Part shown: positions 8,179 to 18,294 of the stretch, piece after piece
How positions within the stretch are numbered: position 1 is the first letter of the stretch
How the letters are laid out: every line of letters starts with the position of its first letter
Source of the DNA: Limnohabitans lacus
Lineage (GTDB): Bacteria; Pseudomonadota; Gammaproteobacteria; Burkholderiales; Burkholderiaceae_C
Assembly (NCBI RefSeq): GCF_030053395.1
Contig: NZ_JASGBH010000003.1
Span: 310,001 to 374,000 of the forward strand
Direction: 5' to 3'
Length of the DNA: 64,000 nt
Notes under the pieces: model-generated
Told to the model about the DNA's origin: nothing
Seen by the model: the letters and a program-made list of their open reading frames with translations, nothing else
The model's database searches: none
Position numbers and translations under genes: made by a program

Positions 8179-8560
8179 GGAAATGGCGACTGTGCAATGC
8201 ACAGGCTTTGCCGCCTCACGGTGGGGTTGATGTCAGGGACAAAGCTGGACGCTTTGTCGTTCGGTTGTCTGCATGCTTTGAAAGAGGTGCAGAACAAATG
8301 CGTGATATTTGTGAGAATCGAAAGAATTCTAGGAATAATTCATAACCCGTCAAGAATATCATTTGAATTTGAATGCTTCGATTGGGTATAAACAAGGCTT
8401 GGCATGGCGGTCTTGCGCAGAGATTGCAGGCGATTGCGCTGCTTCGCAGGGCGCGAGTCAATTACCGGCGAAAATACCGGTTGAAAGGTGTGGCTCATTT
8501 CCTGAGTCAGACCGTGATGCCGTGTTTGGCATGTGCTGTATTTTTTAAAGCGTTTTGACC
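8179..8560. other. Intergenic region with AT-rich patch
   Basis: This gap separates the divergent transglycosylase and DUF349 genes. It contains a clearly AT-rich stretch (about 8275-8395), with ATTCTAGGAATAATTCAT and repeated GAAT/ATTTGAA words, in a GC-rich neighbourhood, and a small inverted repeat ACCGG/CCGGT at 8465-8482. I see no convincing gene in it; promoters for both flanking genes probably lie here. Confidence 0.5.
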
Positions 8561-11341
8561 GTGACTTCTTCCAAGCCCCTTGACCTCGCATCCCTTGACC
8601 AACTGACCGGTGGGGCTTTTTCTGCCGCCACTTCGGGCGAGCGCGGTGCGCGTTTGCGTGAATGGCTGTTGACCGAACCCTCGGAAGCCCTCATGCACGA
8701 TGTCTACCGCGAACTGTCTTCCCGCGACAAAGGAGTCGCCAAGATCCTCAAGGAAAAAATCGACGAAATCAAACGCGCCCATGGTCAAGAAGCCCTGGCC
8801 AGCGACTGGGCGCAAAAGGCTGAGCAAATGTTGCAAGCCTCTCGTCTGAACATTGCCGATGCCCTGGCTTGGCAGCGTGATGCGGCCAAGGCTGGCGCAC
8901 CCCTGTCGCGTGAACCTTTGGCCAGCTTGAAGCTCCGTTTGGCCGAAGTGGTCAAAGGCGTGGAAGACCTTCAGCACCAAGTGATGGTGCAGCGCGAAGC
9001 GGCTGTCTTGCTGGCCCAGCGCATTGAAGTGTTGTCAACCAAGCCCTTGACCGAAGCGCAATCGGGCCAAACCGGCCTGCATGCCGATGTGGCCCAGTGG
9101 CAAGCCCAGGCCGATGCGCTCACGCACAACGCGGTATGGCCCAGCGTGGACCTGAAATATCCGGGTCAGCTCGAAACCGCTCGCAGCCAGCTGCAAGCCG
9201 TGTGGGATGGTTTCTCCGCAGCCCTGACCCTGGCAGCCGTTGCGCAAGCCGATGCCGCAGCCCCATTGCCTCCCGTGCCGGTGTGGGCCGATGAGATTCG
9301 CCGCCTGCGTGGCGAGACCGTAACCGCAGCCGCAGCCGCAGCCGCAGCACCTGCCGATGCCCCCAAGGCCGCCAAACCCAAGATCGACCCGGCCCAGCGT
9401 CAAGCCATGCGTGAGCAGGCCACAGCCGCTGTGACCGAAGTGCTCGAAGCCGTTGAAAAAGAAGTCACCGAAGGCCACGGCAAAGCCAGCGCTGGTGCAG
9501 CAGTGGCTTTGCGCGCTGTACTCAAGACCCATGGCAAAAATCTGGACACCGCACTCGACGCCCGCGTGCACGCCGCATTGACCGCGGCAGGCGAGCTCGA
9601 AGGCTGGCAGCGCTGGCGCGCTGACCAGATCCGTTTGGAACTGGTCAGCAAGGCCGAAGCCTTGTTGGGTGAGGATAAGACACCCGCCATGGGTGGTCGC
9701 AAGATGCAGGAAAACCTGCGCCAACTGCGCGAAAGCTGGAAGCAGACCGACCAAGGCGGCTTGCCCAACCACGGCTTGTGGAAGCGTTTTGATGCTGCCT
9801 GCAACGAAGCCTACAAAGCCGTGCAGACCTGGCTGGATCAGATCAAGCAGGAATCGGCTGCTCACCGCGCCCAACGCGTCGCTTTGATGGAAGAAGTCAA
9901 AGCCTGGACCGTGGCCAATGCCGAGAGCAGCGATTGGCGTGCTCAGTTGCGAGCCTTGCACCAGTTTGGCGAGCGATGGCGCAATGCCGGTCACTTGAGC
10001 GAAAAGTCTTTCGCCGAGATGCAGTCGCAATGGAAAGCCACCATCAAAGCCGCCGCAGCCCGCGTGGATGGTGCCCAAAAAGCCAGCATCGAGCGCCGTC
10101 AGGCCTTGATCGCCGAAGCCAAAGACATGAGCGCTGCCCCCTTGCGTGTGGATGCGGTCAAAGCTTTGCAGCAACGCTGGCAAACCGAAGCCCAAGCGGT
10201 GCCTTTGGACCGCAAGACCGAGCAAAAATTGTGGGAAGTCTTCCGTGCGCCTTTGGACGAAGCCTTCCAGCGCAAAGGTGCCGAACGACAGCAAGCTGCG
10301 GGTGCACTGAGCGCCCGCGACCGCGCCGTGATCGAAGCCTCCAAGGCTTTGGATGCCGCCAACGCCAGCGGCGATGCGGCCAAGATCCGCGCCGCCATGG
10401 CGGCTTTGGACGCCGCATTGCGTGGCCAAGCCCAAGAGGCGGCCGACAAGGCCAACGCCCAAGAAGCCGCTCCGGCTGCCCAAGCTGCGGTCGAAACGGC
10501 TGAAGCGTTAGTGCCCGAAGCCAGCGCGCAAGCTTCTGCAGAAACTGATGCTTCCAGCGATGCACCAAGTGCGGATGCCGCAGATGCGGTAGAGGTTGTG
10601 GCCGAATCGGCTGAAGAACAAGCGGCGCCCGCACCCGTGGTCGCCCCCAAATCGGCCAAGCCCGTGGTGGCCGTGCGCGGCGATGACCGCCCCGGTCAGA
10701 AGAAAACCGAAGCCCCGGCAGGGCGTGATGGTCGCCGCGATGGCCGCCCTGGTGAGCGCAACGCTCGTCCAGGTGATCGCACAGGCGACCGTCCTGGTCG
10801 CACCGGCGATCGCGGCCCCCGCACGGGCGAGCGTGGTGACCGTTTCCCGCGTGGCGATTTCGCAGACCGTGGCGAACGCGCCCCCCGCTTGGGCGATACC
10901 GCTTTCCGCGCCCAGCGCGAGGCCATGGAACGCGCCGAGATGTCGCTGCGCAAGCTGGCCGCCCAAGCCCATGGCGAGACCTTGACCCGCCTGATGAGCG
11001 CGTGGCAAGACCGCCAAGCCGATGCACTGCCCAGCGCGCACGAGTTGGGCAAGGCCATCAATGCCGCGACCCGTCAGGCCTGGACACAAGCCGTCAGTGC
11101 CCAAGCCGCAGCACCGGCTGCGACCGCCTTGTTGCGTCTGGAGATGGCTGCCGAGGTCCCCACGCCCGCCGAGCACCTGAACGAGCGCCGCGCTTTGCAA
11201 CTGCAGTTGCTGACCCAGCGCAACCAGCCAGGCCCCGCTGAAACTTGGGGTCAGGATGTGGCCCAGGTTTTGTCTGGTCCGCATGAGGCCAACACGGCAC
11301 GTCGTTTGCAAAACGTTCTGAAGAACCTCTTGCGCCGTTGA
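8561..11341 (+). CDS. DUF349 domain-containing protein
   Basis: This large cytoplasmic protein of about 926 residues belongs to a family of unknown function. DUF349 repeats are recognisable as helical units with W-x(n)-FR and KWK-like pairs, for example LWKRFDAACNEAYKAVQTW and KLWEVFRAPLDEAFQRKG. An alanine run (residues about 250-265) separates an N-terminal helical region. An Ala/Glu-rich linker and then a strongly Arg/Gly/Asp-rich stretch (about residues 705-785, repeats of RPGDR/TGDR/RGDR) precede a final helical domain. Start GTG 8561 is preferred over TTG 8555. A clean intrinsic terminator follows. The basic low-complexity block suggests nucleic-acid contact, but this is inference. Confidence 0.85.
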   Translation: MTSSKPLDLASLDQLTGGAFSAATSGERGARLREWLLTEPSEALMHDVYRELSSRDKGVAKILKEKIDEIKRAHGQEALASDWAQKAEQMLQASRLNIADALAWQRDAAKAGAPLSREPLASLKLRLAEVVKGVEDLQHQVMVQREAAVLLAQRIEVLSTKPLTEAQSGQTGLHADVAQWQAQADALTHNAVWPSVDLKYPGQLETARSQLQAVWDGFSAALTLAAVAQADAAAPLPPVPVWADEIRRLRGETVTAAAAAAAAPADAPKAAKPKIDPAQRQAMREQATAAVTEVLEAVEKEVTEGHGKASAGAAVALRAVLKTHGKNLDTALDARVHAALTAAGELEGWQRWRADQIRLELVSKAEALLGEDKTPAMGGRKMQENLRQLRESWKQTDQGGLPNHGLWKRFDAACNEAYKAVQTWLDQIKQESAAHRAQRVALMEEVKAWTVANAESSDWRAQLRALHQFGERWRNAGHLSEKSFAEMQSQWKATIKAAAARVDGAQKASIERRQALIAEAKDMSAAPLRVDAVKALQQRWQTEAQAVPLDRKTEQKLWEVFRAPLDEAFQRKGAERQQAAGALSARDRAVIEASKALDAANASGDAAKIRAAMAALDAALRGQAQEAADKANAQEAAPAAQAAVETAEALVPEASAQASAETDASSDAPSADAADAVEVVAESAEEQAAPAPVVAPKSAKPVVAVRGDDRPGQKKTEAPAGRDGRRDGRPGERNARPGDRTGDRPGRTGDRGPRTGERGDRFPRGDFADRGERAPRLGDTAFRAQREAMERAEMSLRKLAAQAHGETLTRLMSAWQDRQADALPSAHELGKAINAATRQAWTQAVSAQAAAPAATALLRLEMAAEVPTPAEHLNERRALQLQLLTQRNQPGPAETWGQDVAQVLSGPHEANTARRLQNVLKNLLRR

Positions 11342-11370
11342 TGCCCATGCCGTAAGGCGTTTTGACAAGT

Positions 11371-11399
11371 CAAAAGGCCGCTCAGTGAGCGGCCTTTTG
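11371..11399. terminator. Bidirectional intrinsic terminator
   Basis: AAAAGGCCGCTC and GAGCGGCCTTTT form a perfect 12-base stem with a three-base loop, flanked by A and T runs. It sits between the convergent DUF349 gene and lpxH and can serve both. Confidence 0.9.
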
Positions 11400-11415
11400 C
11401 ATGGTGCGAGGTGGT

Positions 11416-12195
11416 TCAGCGCCAGTCGATGCGCTCTGAACTGCCATCCGCATGCAGCCGCAAAATCTGGGCGCGCATGGGCGCATGGTCCAATGACCAG
11501 TCGCTCAAGACCTGGCGCTTGAGGCCGTCACCCAGCAGGTGGTCGGCAGGGCGGTGCGTGTGGCCGTGGATCAGCCGATTGGCCTGGGCCTGCGACAGCC
11601 ATTGCACACAAAGGGCGGTGTCGGCATCGGCGTAATCCATGCCGCTTTGTTTTTGCGATTCGCTTTGCGTGCGCATGGCGCGGGCCAAAGCCAGGCGCTC
11701 GTTCAGTGGCTTGGCCAAAAATTCAGATTGCCAAGCTGCCGAGCGCACTTGCTGGCGAAAACTTTGGTAGGCCGTGTCGCCCAGGCAAAGGGCGTCACCG
11801 TGGCTCAGCAAGATGCGTTGATCGCCCCAGCTCAGCAAGGTGGGGTCGTTCAGCGCGTGGACGCCGCAGGCCGCCAAAAAAGCAGGGCCCACGAGGAAAT
11901 CCCGGTTACCCGGCATGAAGCCCACATGGTGGTTGGGGGCGGTCTGTTGCAAAACCGCGGCGCATTGCTGCCAAAAAGGATCATGGGCTACAGCGTCGTC
12001 GCCCACCCAGACTTCAAACAAATCACCCAGCATCAAGACGGCTTGGGCGGGCGTGGTGGCCATGTGGTGGCGCCAGGCCTCAAAGGTGGCCGTCTCGGAC
12101 GCTTGCAGGTGCAGGTCCGAGATCAGGTCCACGGTTTGCCATGACGCGGGCGCTTTGAGCTGGCCGATGGCCGGCGTTGGGGGCAGCGCGTGCAT
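11416..12195 (-). CDS. lpxH: UDP-2,3-diacylglucosamine diphosphatase LpxH
   Basis: LpxH hydrolyses UDP-2,3-diacylglucosamine to lipid X and UMP at the cytoplasmic membrane face, the fourth step of lipid A synthesis. The calcineurin-type dimetal motifs are all present: SDLHL, GDLFEVWVGDD, MPGNRDF, LLSHGD and IHGHTHRPA. Length is 259 residues against about 240 in E. coli, with a 15-residue N-terminal extension. It is the last gene of the TPR-ppiA-ppiB-lpxH operon, 12 bases after ppiB, and ends at a bidirectional terminator. Confidence 0.95.
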   Translation of the reverse strand: MHALPPTPAIGQLKAPASWQTVDLISDLHLQASETATFEAWRHHMATTPAQAVLMLGDLFEVWVGDDAVAHDPFWQQCAAVLQQTAPNHHVGFMPGNRDFLVGPAFLAACGVHALNDPTLLSWGDQRILLSHGDALCLGDTAYQSFRQQVRSAAWQSEFLAKPLNERLALARAMRTQSESQKQSGMDYADADTALCVQWLSQAQANRLIHGHTHRPADHLLGDGLKRQVLSDWSLDHAPMRAQILRLHADGSSERIDWR

Positions 12196-12207
12196 GGCGG
12201 GCTGGCC

Positions 12208-12714
12208 TTACAGCGCGACAGCCTTTTCGATGATGACGTCTTCTTTGGGCACGTCGTCATGGAAGCCTTTGCGGCCGGTTTTGACACCTTTGATCTGGTC
12301 GACCACTTCGGTGCCCTTGACCACTTTGCCAAACACGGCGTAACCCCAGCCTTGCAGCGAAGGGGCGGTGTGGTTCAAAAAGCCGTTGTCGGCCACGTTG
12401 ATGAAGAACTGTGCCGTGGCGGAGTGGGGCGCTTGGGTGCGGGCCATGGCCACGGTGTAGTTGTCGTTTTTCAAGCCGTTGTTGGCTTCGTTCTCGATGG
12501 CCGCGTCGGTCGGCTTTTGTTCCATGCCGGGCTCAAAGCCGCCGCCTTGGACCATGAAGCCGGGGATCACACGGTGAAAAATCGTGTTGTTGTAGTGGCC
12601 TTTGTTCACATAGGCCAAGAAGTTGGCGGTCGACTTGGGGGCTTTTTCGGCGTCCAGTTCGAGGGTGATCACGCCATGGCCGGCGATGTGCAGTTCAACT
12701 TGAGGATTGCTCAT
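12208..12714 (-). CDS. ppiB: Cytoplasmic peptidyl-prolyl isomerase PpiB (cyclophilin)
   Basis: This cyclophilin speeds cis-trans isomerisation at proline during protein folding. The 168-residue protein is a single cyclophilin domain without a signal peptide. The active-site [14 protein letters not shown] stretch with catalytic Arg, and the [10 protein letters not shown] and [12 protein letters not shown] motifs are present. It lies four bases after the signal-peptide-bearing paralogue ppiA and 12 bases before lpxH, giving the pair a cytoplasmic and a periplasmic member in one operon. Confidence 0.96.
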   Translation of the reverse strand: MSNPQVELHIAGHGVITLELDAEKAPKSTANFLAYVNKGHYNNTIFHRVIPGFMVQGGGFEPGMEQKPTDAAIENEANNGLKNDNYTVAMARTQAPHSATAQFFINVADNGFLNHTAPSLQGWGYAVFGKVVKGTEVVDQIKGVKTGRKGFHDDVPKEDVIIEKAVAL

Positions 12715-12718
12715 GGTC

Positions 12719-13408
12719 TTATTTCAACAAAGTGATGGATTGGATGACGATCGGTGTTTTGGGAACATCGCTCGGGAAGGGTCCGCCTGCGCCCGTGGGC
12801 GTGTTGCGGATTTTTTGGACCACGTCCATGCCGGACGTGACTTTGCCAAAAACGGTGTAGCCAAACAGCTGTGGGGCGTTGACCAGTTGTGAGCGGGCGA
12901 CGTTTTCGTACACGCGGCCTTGGTATTCAAATTTGGCCACCGGATCGCCATCGGGAATCGGTGTGGGGTCCAGAAAAGCGTTGTCCACCACATTGATGAA
13001 AAACTGCGAAGACGCCGAGTGCGGATCGCCCGTGCGGGCCATGGCCAATGTGCCGGTGCTGTTGCGCAGGCCCGCTGCCAAGGATTTACGACCTTCGTGT
13101 TCGATGGGTGCGCGGGTGGGCTTTTGCTGGTACTTGGCGTCGTAGCCGCCGCCTTGGACCATGAAGCTGGCGATCACGCGGTGAAAAATGGTGCCGTCGT
13201 AGTGCTTGTCTTTGACGTATTGCAAAAAGTTGGCCACGGTGCGGGGGGCTTTGTCGGCGTAAAGCTCGGCCTCGATGTCACCTGCCGAGGTGCTGATACG
13301 TACTTTGCTCACGCTTTGGGTCTGGGCCTGAACGCTGGGGGGCAGTAAAGCGCTGGTCAAAACCGTTGTGGCCAGGGCGCATGCGGCAAAAAAGCGAGAG
13401 ATGTTCAT
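12719..13408 (-). CDS. ppiA: Periplasmic peptidyl-prolyl isomerase PpiA (cyclophilin)
   Basis: This is a cyclophilin of 229 residues with an N-terminal secretion signal (about 28 residues, hydrophobic core then SVQA before QTQ), so it should act in the periplasm. The isomerase core keeps [14 protein letters not shown] and [14 protein letters not shown]. An insert around residues 150-170 ([19 protein letters not shown]) separates the catalytic strands; its role is unknown. It is 14 bases after the TPR gene and four before ppiB, within the same operon. Confidence 0.95.
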   Translation of the reverse strand: MNISRFFAACALATTVLTSALLPPSVQAQTQSVSKVRISTSAGDIEAELYADKAPRTVANFLQYVKDKHYDGTIFHRVIASFMVQGGGYDAKYQQKPTRAPIEHEGRKSLAAGLRNSTGTLAMARTGDPHSASSQFFINVVDNAFLDPTPIPDGDPVAKFEYQGRVYENVARSQLVNAPQLFGYTVFGKVTSGMDVVQKIRNTPTGAGGPFPSDVPKTPIVIQSITLLK

Positions 13409-13422
13409 GGTTTCAAGCGGGC

Positions 13423-13932
13423 TCAGGGCGCGGATTTGAGCATTTGGTCAATGCCGGCGCGTTTGTTCTGGATATGGCGCATGTTCGGGGTGATTTGCAA
13501 GGCTTTGCCATAGGCTTGGCTGGCCAATGCGGCATACACATCGCCCATGTTTTCGAGGGCCATCGCGTAGTCAGGGCGGGCCTGCACGGCCGCTTGCAGA
13601 GAAGCCAAGGCTTCAGCGTGCCGGTTTTCCCGGGACAGCAAAACCGCCAGGTTGTTGTGCGGCTCGGGCAATTCCGGAAAAGATTGGGTCAGGCCCTGCA
13701 ACGTTTCCATGGCCGCTTGGGTTTGGCCTTGCGCGTCCTGAATGCGGCTGAGCAGCAAACGCATCTGCGGATCGGTGGGGGCGGTTTTCAGTCGGGCCTC
13801 GGCCTGCTTTTGGGCTTTGTCCCATTGGCCGGTTTGAATGAGGCGGTTGACCTCGCTGTACAGGTCGGCCCAAGCTCCGGCACTGAACGCCATCAGGGCG
13901 CAAGACAAAGCCAAAGAAATGAGAGGACGCAT
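13423..13932 (-). CDS. Secreted TPR-repeat protein
   Basis: This 169-residue protein has a signal peptide (cleavage likely after GAWA) and about three tetratricopeptide repeats, for example AEALASLQAAVQARPDYAMA and AQTQAAMETL-type units. It should be periplasmic and act as a protein-binding scaffold. It is the first gene of an operon with ppiA, ppiB and lpxH, an arrangement I recognise from Comamonadaceae. A -10-like TACAAT at 14010-14005 on this strand could drive it. The partner cannot be told from sequence. Confidence 0.85.
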   Translation of the reverse strand: MRPLISLALSCALMAFSAGAWADLYSEVNRLIQTGQWDKAQKQAEARLKTAPTDPQMRLLLSRIQDAQGQTQAAMETLQGLTQSFPELPEPHNNLAVLLSRENRHAEALASLQAAVQARPDYAMALENMGDVYAALASQAYGKALQITPNMRHIQNKRAGIDQMLKSAP

Positions 13933-14158
13933 GCAGCAATCAGGAGTGGGTCAGGGGGAGCTGAAAACAGCCGAGAGAGGCCTGGCAAGGCTATACTGAC
14001 GGCCATTGTAGCGGAGGCCCTGTTTTTGGCCTTGCTTGTTCAAGCCGCTGTCCACGTGTACGACAGCCATCCATGTGTCCGATTTCCAGCATTGATTTGA
14101 CCGCGCGCCGAAGGCGCAGCATGGTGGCTTTTGTTTTCCGAACGTTCCCTGATTTGTC
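13933..14158. promoter_or_regulatory. Divergent promoter region between TPR gene and cysS
   Basis: This 226-base gap has facing -10-like hexamers: TATACT at 13992-13997 (plus) and TACAAT at 14010-14005 (minus). They overlap within 20 bases, so the two operons may compete for polymerase. Neither has a good -35 box. Confidence 0.4.
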
Positions 14159-15544
14159 ATGAGTCTGCGCATTTACAACACACTCACCCGTGCGGTGTCC
14201 AAGTTCACGCCCGCCGAGCCTGGCCATGTGCGCATGTACGTGTGTGGCATGACGGTGTATGACCTGTGCCACTTGGGCCATGCCCGGTCGATGATCGCTT
14301 TTGATGTGGTGCAGCGCTGGCTCAAAGCCAGTGGCCTGAAGGTCACTTACGTGCGCAACATCACCGACATCGACGACAAGATCATCAAGCGCGCCTTGGA
14401 AAACGGTGAAACCATCCGCCACCTGACCGACCGCATGATCGACGCGCTGCACCAGGATGCCGATGCCTTGGGCATCGAGCGCCCCCAGCACGAACCCCGC
14501 GCCACCGACTTTGTGCCCCAAATGCTGTCGATGATCGGCACCTTGGAGCAAAAAGGCTTGGCCTATCGCGCGGGCAATGGCGATGTGAACTATGCGGTGC
14601 GCAAATTCCCTGGCTACGGCAAGTTGTCGGGCAAGTCGCTTGACGAGTTGAATGCTGGCGAACGCGTGGCCGTGAACGCCGAAGAGGGCGGCAAGCTCGA
14701 TCCGCTGGACTTTGTGTTGTGGAAGAGCGCCAAGGCCACCGAGCCGGCTGACTGTAAATGGGACAGCGAATTTGGATCAGGCCGCCCCGGCTGGCACATC
14801 GAGTGCTCGGCCATGGCTTGCCAATTGCTCGGCGAGACCTTTGACATTCACGGTGGTGGTGCCGACTTGCAGTTCCCACACCACGAAAACGAAATCGCCC
14901 AAAGTGAAGGGGCCAACGGCCAGCCTTTTGCCCGCACCTGGATGCACAACGGCTTCATCAATGTGGACAACGAAAAAATGTCCAAGAGTTTGGGCAACTT
15001 TTTCACCATCCGTGATGTGCTCAAAGAATTTGATGCCGAGACGGTGCGATTCTTTGTGGTGCGCAGCCACTACCGCAGCCCGCTGAACTACAGCGATGTG
15101 CACTTGAACGACGCCAAGGGGGCCTTGAAGCGCCTGTACACCGCGTTGCAAGCGGTGCCACCGGCCGATGTGCGCATCGACTGGGTCGATCCGATGGCTG
15201 CACGCTTCAAAGCGGCCATGGACGAAGACTTCGGAACCCCCGATGCGGTGGCGGTGTTGTTTGAGTTGGCCAGCGAGGTCAACCGCAGCCAGTCAGCCGA
15301 GCGTGCGGGCCTGCTCAAGGCCTTGGGTGGCTTGCTGGGCTTGCTGCAAACCGAGCCGACCGCTTACCTGCAGTCCGGCGCGGGCTTGGATGAAGCCGCC
15401 ATTCAGGCGCAGATTCAGGCACGGGCCGATGCCAAGAAGGCGAAAAACTTCGCCGAGGCCGACCGCATTCGCTACGATTTGCTGGCGCAGGGCATTGTCT
15501 TGAAAGACTCGGCCACCGGCACCACCTGGGAGGCCGCTCAGTGA
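14159..15544 (+). CDS. cysS: Cysteinyl-tRNA synthetase
   Basis: CysS charges tRNA-Cys with cysteine. The 461-residue protein matches the family length. Class I motifs are visible: CHLGHARS (HIGH box) near residue 39 and KMSKSLGNF (KMSKS) near residue 278. Zinc ligands are present in [16 protein letters not shown] and FPHHENE. It opens a plus-strand run in which the next gene (alkA-like) overlaps its stop by four bases. Two tRNA-Cys genes occur later in the window. Confidence 0.98.
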   Translation: MSLRIYNTLTRAVSKFTPAEPGHVRMYVCGMTVYDLCHLGHARSMIAFDVVQRWLKASGLKVTYVRNITDIDDKIIKRALENGETIRHLTDRMIDALHQDADALGIERPQHEPRATDFVPQMLSMIGTLEQKGLAYRAGNGDVNYAVRKFPGYGKLSGKSLDELNAGERVAVNAEEGGKLDPLDFVLWKSAKATEPADCKWDSEFGSGRPGWHIECSAMACQLLGETFDIHGGGADLQFPHHENEIAQSEGANGQPFARTWMHNGFINVDNEKMSKSLGNFFTIRDVLKEFDAETVRFFVVRSHYRSPLNYSDVHLNDAKGALKRLYTALQAVPPADVRIDWVDPMAARFKAAMDEDFGTPDAVAVLFELASEVNRSQSAERAGLLKALGGLLGLLQTEPTAYLQSGAGLDEAAIQAQIQARADAKKAKNFAEADRIRYDLLAQGIVLKDSATGTTWEAAQ

Positions 15545-16188
15545 GCGTTGCGTCCAAAACGGTCAGCCCCGTCACGCCCGAGTACTGGGCGCTGGCCTGC
15601 GCGCACCTGGCCAAAAAAGACCGGGTCATGAAAAAGCTGATCCCCCAGTTTGGCAATGCCATCTTGGAAACGCGGGGCGATGCTTTTGTGACCTTGGCGC
15701 GCTCCATCGTGGGCCAGCAGATTTCGGTCAAAGCCGCCCAAACCGTGTGGGACAAATTCTCGCTGCTGACCAAAAAGCTCACGCCCGCCGCCGTGCTCAA
15801 ACTCAAGGTGGACGACATGCGTGCGGCGGGCCTGTCGGCCCGCAAGGTGGAATACCTGGTCGACTTGGCCTTGCATTTCAGCAATGGCACCGTGCACGTG
15901 AAAGACTGGCAAGCGATGGACGACGAGGCCATCATTGAGGAGTTGGTGGCCATCCGTGGCATTGGTCGCTGGACGGCCGAGATGTTTTTGATCTTCCACC
16001 TCATGCGGCCCAATGTGCTGCCACTTGACGATGTGGGTCTGATCAACGGCATCAGCCGCAACTATTTCTCGGGCGAGCCGGTCAGCCGCAGCGATGCCCG
16101 CGAGGTGGCCCAGGCCTGGAGCCCGTATTGCACGGTGGCAACTTGGTATATTTGGCGCTCGCTGGACCCGGTTCCAGTGGCGTATTGA
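15541..16188 (+). CDS. DNA-3-methyladenine glycosylase II (AlkA-like, HhH-GPD)
   Basis: This is a base-excision repair glycosylase of 215 residues. The helix-hairpin-helix is [17 protein letters not shown], followed by the Gly/Pro-rich loop and catalytic aspartate in LPLDDVGL. It lacks the iron-sulfur cluster cysteines of Nth/MutY and the N-terminal domain of E. coli AlkA, so it is the short AlkA/MPG-II type. The GTG start overlaps the cysS stop in GTGA, implying translational coupling. Substrate is probably alkylated purines; this is by family. Confidence 0.88.
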   Translation: MSVASKTVSPVTPEYWALACAHLAKKDRVMKKLIPQFGNAILETRGDAFVTLARSIVGQQISVKAAQTVWDKFSLLTKKLTPAAVLKLKVDDMRAAGLSARKVEYLVDLALHFSNGTVHVKDWQAMDDEAIIEELVAIRGIGRWTAEMFLIFHLMRPNVLPLDDVGLINGISRNYFSGEPVSRSDAREVAQAWSPYCTVATWYIWRSLDPVPVAY

Positions 16189-16233
16189 GGGCAGGACGTG
16201 CTGTCCGCCCGTTGATGAACAGAGGAGTCAAAC

Positions 16234-17208
16234 TTGGCCAAAAGAACATTTCTCGACTTTGAGCAACCCGTTGCCGAACTCGAAGCCAAGATCGAAGAGC
16301 TGCGCTATGTGCAAAGCGAGTCAGCGGTGGACATCACCCTGGAGATCGATCAGCTGAGCAAGAAAAGCCAGCAACTGACCAAGGACATTTACAGCGACTT
16401 GACCCCATGGCAAGTCACCAAAATCTCGCGTCACCCTGAGCGCCCCTACACGCTGGACTACATCAACGGCATCTTCACCGACTTTGTCGAGATGCACGGT
16501 GACCGTCACTTTGCCGATGACCTGTCCATCGTGGGTGGTTTGGCCCGCTTCAACGGCCAGGCTTGCATGGTGCTGGGCCACCAAAAAGGCCGCGACACCA
16601 AAGAGCGCACCATGCGCAACTTTGGCATGAGCAAGCCCGAGGGCTACCGCAAGGCCTTGCGCCTGATGAAGACGGCCGAGAAATTCAAACTGCCCGTGTT
16701 CACTTTTGTGGATACGCCTGGGGCCTATCCCGGCATCGACGCTGAAGAGCGCGGCCAGTCCGAGGCGATTGGCCGCAACATTTTCGAGATGGCCCAGCTG
16801 GAAGTGCCGATCATCACCACCATCATTGGTGAAGGTGGCTCCGGCGGTGCATTGGCCATCTCGGTGGCAGATCAGGTGCTCATGCTCCAGTATTCGGTGT
16901 ACTCGGTGATCAGCCCCGAAGGCTGCGCCTCGATTCTGTGGAAGACCGGCGAAAAAGCCGAGCTGGCCGCCGAAGCCTTGGGCATCACGGCCCACCGCCT
17001 GAAAGCGCTGAATTTGGTTGACAAGATCGTCAGCGAGCCCGTGGGCGGCGCCCACCGCGACCACGAGCAAATGATCGCCTTGCTCAAACGCGCCTTGGGC
17101 GATGCCTGGCGCCAATTGGCTGACCTCAAGCCCAAAGAGTTGCAAGAGCGTCGCTACGAGCGCCTCAACAGCTACGGTCGTTTCACCGACACCAAAGCCG
17201 GCAAGTAA
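16234..17208 (+). CDS. accA: Acetyl-CoA carboxylase carboxyltransferase subunit alpha
   Basis: AccA with AccD transfers the carboxyl group from carboxybiotin to acetyl-CoA, making malonyl-CoA for fatty acid synthesis. The 324-residue protein has the crotonase-like fold markers [20 protein letters not shown] and [12 protein letters not shown] that form the oxyanion holes. The start is TTG 16234, decided by AGAGGAG seven bases upstream and by the conserved N-terminus. It is 45 bases after the glycosylase and 33 before tilS. The protein is 5-10 residues longer than E. coli AccA. Confidence 0.97.
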   Translation: MAKRTFLDFEQPVAELEAKIEELRYVQSESAVDITLEIDQLSKKSQQLTKDIYSDLTPWQVTKISRHPERPYTLDYINGIFTDFVEMHGDRHFADDLSIVGGLARFNGQACMVLGHQKGRDTKERTMRNFGMSKPEGYRKALRLMKTAEKFKLPVFTFVDTPGAYPGIDAEERGQSEAIGRNIFEMAQLEVPIITTIIGEGGSGGALAISVADQVLMLQYSVYSVISPEGCASILWKTGEKAELAAEALGITAHRLKALNLVDKIVSEPVGGAHRDHEQMIALLKRALGDAWRQLADLKPKELQERRYERLNSYGRFTDTKAGK

Positions 17209-17241
17209 CACCGGCAAGCGAGCCACAAGGCTTTCGCACAG

Positions 17242-18186
17242 ATGGCTCGAACCCTCGAACAGGCCCTGGCTGATTTCAGCCCGGGCCTTCCTTTTGCAGT
17301 GGCCTTCAGTGGCGGTGCGGACTCGACCGCCTTGCTTTTGGCTTGTGCCGAGCGCTGGCCTGGGCAGGTGAGGGCGGTCCACATCCACCATGGCCTGCAA
17401 GCGGCCGCCGATGATTTTGAGCGGCACTGCCAGCGGGTGTGTGATGGCTTGGGTGTGCCTTTGCAGGTGCGCCGTGTTCAAGCTGGGCATGCCCCAGGCC
17501 AAAGCCCCGAAGATGCCGCCCGTCAGGCCCGTTACCTGTCCTTGGCCGATGCGGTCACCACCGCATGGCCCGAAGTGCGCGATGTGGCGGTGGCCCAGCA
17601 TGCCGACGACCAGGTCGAAACCTTGCTGATCGCCTTGTCGCGCGGGGCTGGCTTGCCGGGGCTGGCCAGCATGCCTGCGCACTGGCAGCGCTTGGGCTTG
17701 AGTTGGCATCGTCCTTTGCTGGCTGTGCCAGGGGCTGACTTGCGTGAGTACTTGCACCAAAGAGGCCAGTCCTGGGTGGAGGATCCGACCAACCGCGACG
17801 AGCAGTTCACCCGCAACCGCATCCGTGCGCGGGTCTTGCCAGTCTTGCAAGAAGCTTTACCGGCGTTCAGAGAGACTTTCGCCCGCAGTGCTACGCACGC
17901 TGCGCAGGCTCAAGAGGTGCTCAACGAAGTGGCCGAACAGGACCTGGCTCTGGTGGGCGATCCGCCTGAAATTCGTGTTCTTCAAAGCCTCAGCCGCGCT
18001 CGGCAGGCATTGGTGTTGCGCCATTGGCTTCGCTTGGTGCACGGCACCACCCCCTCTGCGGCGCAACTGCACGAACTGCTCGGCCAGGTGGCCGCTTGCA
18101 CGACCCGAGGGCACAAAATGAACATCAAAGTGGGGTCAGGGCATGTTGTCCGCCAAGGTCCCGTATTGATCTGGTTGCCCGCCTGA
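17242..18186 (+). CDS. tilS: tRNA(Ile)-lysidine synthetase TilS
   Basis: TilS modifies C34 of the tRNA-Ile CAU anticodon to lysidine so that it reads AUA. The ATP-pyrophosphatase P-loop FSGGADSTALLL is at residues 17-28, and the NRDEQFTRNRIRARVLP segment is family-typical. The protein has 314 residues against about 430 in E. coli and lacks most of the C-terminal TilS_C domain, ending in a short VGSGHVVRQGPVLIWLP. Short TilS proteins exist in other bacteria, so this is probably functional. It follows accA by 33 bases. Confidence 0.93.
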   Translation: MARTLEQALADFSPGLPFAVAFSGGADSTALLLACAERWPGQVRAVHIHHGLQAAADDFERHCQRVCDGLGVPLQVRRVQAGHAPGQSPEDAARQARYLSLADAVTTAWPEVRDVAVAQHADDQVETLLIALSRGAGLPGLASMPAHWQRLGLSWHRPLLAVPGADLREYLHQRGQSWVEDPTNRDEQFTRNRIRARVLPVLQEALPAFRETFARSATHAAQAQEVLNEVAEQDLALVGDPPEIRVLQSLSRARQALVLRHWLRLVHGTTPSAAQLHELLGQVAACTTRGHKMNIKVGSGHVVRQGPVLIWLPA

Positions 18187-18294
18187 ATGGGGCCAGCGGG
18201 CATATGGGGTCAATTCAGTGTCAGGCCGAAGGCTACAATCTAGGGTTTTGCTGAAAGTGATTTCGGCGCAAATTCCCTCTCTTTAAAACTTCAC

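Noticed and set aside
16321-17850. 509-codon minus-strand frame over accA and tilS
   Set aside because: It is antisense to two complete recognised genes and has no domain signal.
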